Positions 63,440-64,000 of a DNA stretch of 64,000 nucleotides are shown here, one piece after another. The stretch spans positions 14,332,251-14,396,250 of the forward strand of contig OU964931.1 in assembly GCA_918807975.1 (NCBI GenBank). The letters are read 5' to 3'. The notes below the pieces were generated by a model, which did not search any database, was not told the origin of the DNA, and saw only the letters and a program-made list of their open reading frames with translations. The first letter of the stretch is position 1. Each line of letters begins with the position of its first letter. The DNA is from Aplidium turbinatum. Lineage: Eukaryota > Chordata > Ascidiacea > Aplousobranchia > Polyclinidae. The translations under genes and the position numbers were made by a program.

Positions 63440-64000
63440 ATACAGAAAGACTGACGAGATACTTTTTCTTTACTGCAATGCAATCAGCGAAAGATATTTT
63501 GTCGTTTTCTTTATCAAGTTATTATCGTAAGAACTTTTGTAAATTATGTTGTTTGCATTCACGAGTCTTGTTTTCATCTTTTAGTACGAAATGCAACGTT
63601 TCGTTGGTGTCTTTTTAGTTATTTTAACGATATCTGTAACGATATAGTCCACAATGCCTACCTTTATCGTGCAACTTACTGCTGTGCCAATTGCATGTGC
63701 TACCGCGAGTACCTACAGTCCTACATCATGGCTACCAATCCGTTTGTTAACGCAGCATACTATTTAGTATTTATGCTCCACTCGCTCAGCTTTTTTTTTT
63801 CTGCTAACAAACCTATTGGCCAATCCCGAATTGTGTTTAATTGAGAAGACAAACGCAAGTGCACAAAAAGAATCCTTATCTTAAGAGGCTGTTATAGCAT
63901 ATTTTGTCATAATCTTACTTTTCTTTATATGACGTACGTTTCCAGCCTGTATAACTGTTCCGGGAATCCCTTCCAAGGTGTTAAGTATCTGATCAGTCCC

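Overview
This is a 64-kb eukaryotic, AT-rich segment with spliced genes, canonical GT/AG introns and a dense, nested load of mobile elements. It most likely comes from an aquatic invertebrate deuterostome. A tunicate would fit the gene density, the short introns and the element types, but the sequence alone does not prove it.

Host genes. (1) A minus-strand gene spans 19086 down to 706. I assembled it from 14 exons whose reading phases all agree, giving about 813 codons with no homologue I recognise. (2) MZT1 (MOZART1), a gamma-tubulin ring complex subunit, is at 19970-20185 minus, just upstream of gene 1. (3) A small secreted, Thr/Pro-rich (mucin-like) protein is encoded by five plus-strand exons at 40701-43023. 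(4) SQOR, the mitochondrial sulfide:quinone oxidoreductase, is encoded by ten plus-strand exons at 56768-63439 and appears complete at 446 residues.

Mobile elements, left to right. 4.3-8.5 kb: a decayed LINE carrying a TA-flanked MITE. 8714-13304: a long-TIR DNA element that holds a hAT-type element (9476-11218), which in turn holds a remarkable fold-back (9974-10796). 20.8-22.3 kb: hAT remnants. 22913-28167: a decayed hAT with a long-TIR, multi-exon hAT-like element (23050-26714) nested in it. 28313-30043: a pogo/HTH_psq-type remnant. 30.4-31.4 kb: a SINE and a hAT tail. 32549-39447: a Mutator-like element (9-bp target duplication, tandem-repeat TIRs) containing an almost intact LINE (32955-36158) and a hAT-type element (36563-38217). 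40840-41017 and 44153-44636: MITEs. 44964-45278: a full tRNA-derived SINE. 45492-50596: a BEL/Pao LTR retrotransposon. 50612-51441: a TA-flanked MITE. 52542-55437: an autonomous-size hAT. 55752-55940: a small hairpin MITE. 59145-61413: a TTAA-flanked, THAP-domain Kolobok-like element carrying a hAT MITE. For most of these I could read an exact target-site duplication on both sides.

Most unusual signal. The fold-back at 9974-10796 has two arms of about 375 bp in inverted orientation. Both arms are C-rich and T-poor on the same strand, and nearly every mismatch between them is an A/C pair on the plus strand, which is a G.U wobble on the minus strand. The minus-strand transcript would therefore still be an almost unbroken hairpin. 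This points either to selection for an RNA hairpin or to strand-directed A-to-G type mutation of folded nucleic acid. A second host-level oddity is a recent 178-bp tandem duplication in SQOR that copies a splice acceptor and the start of an exon, so that the first copy leads straight to a stop codon.
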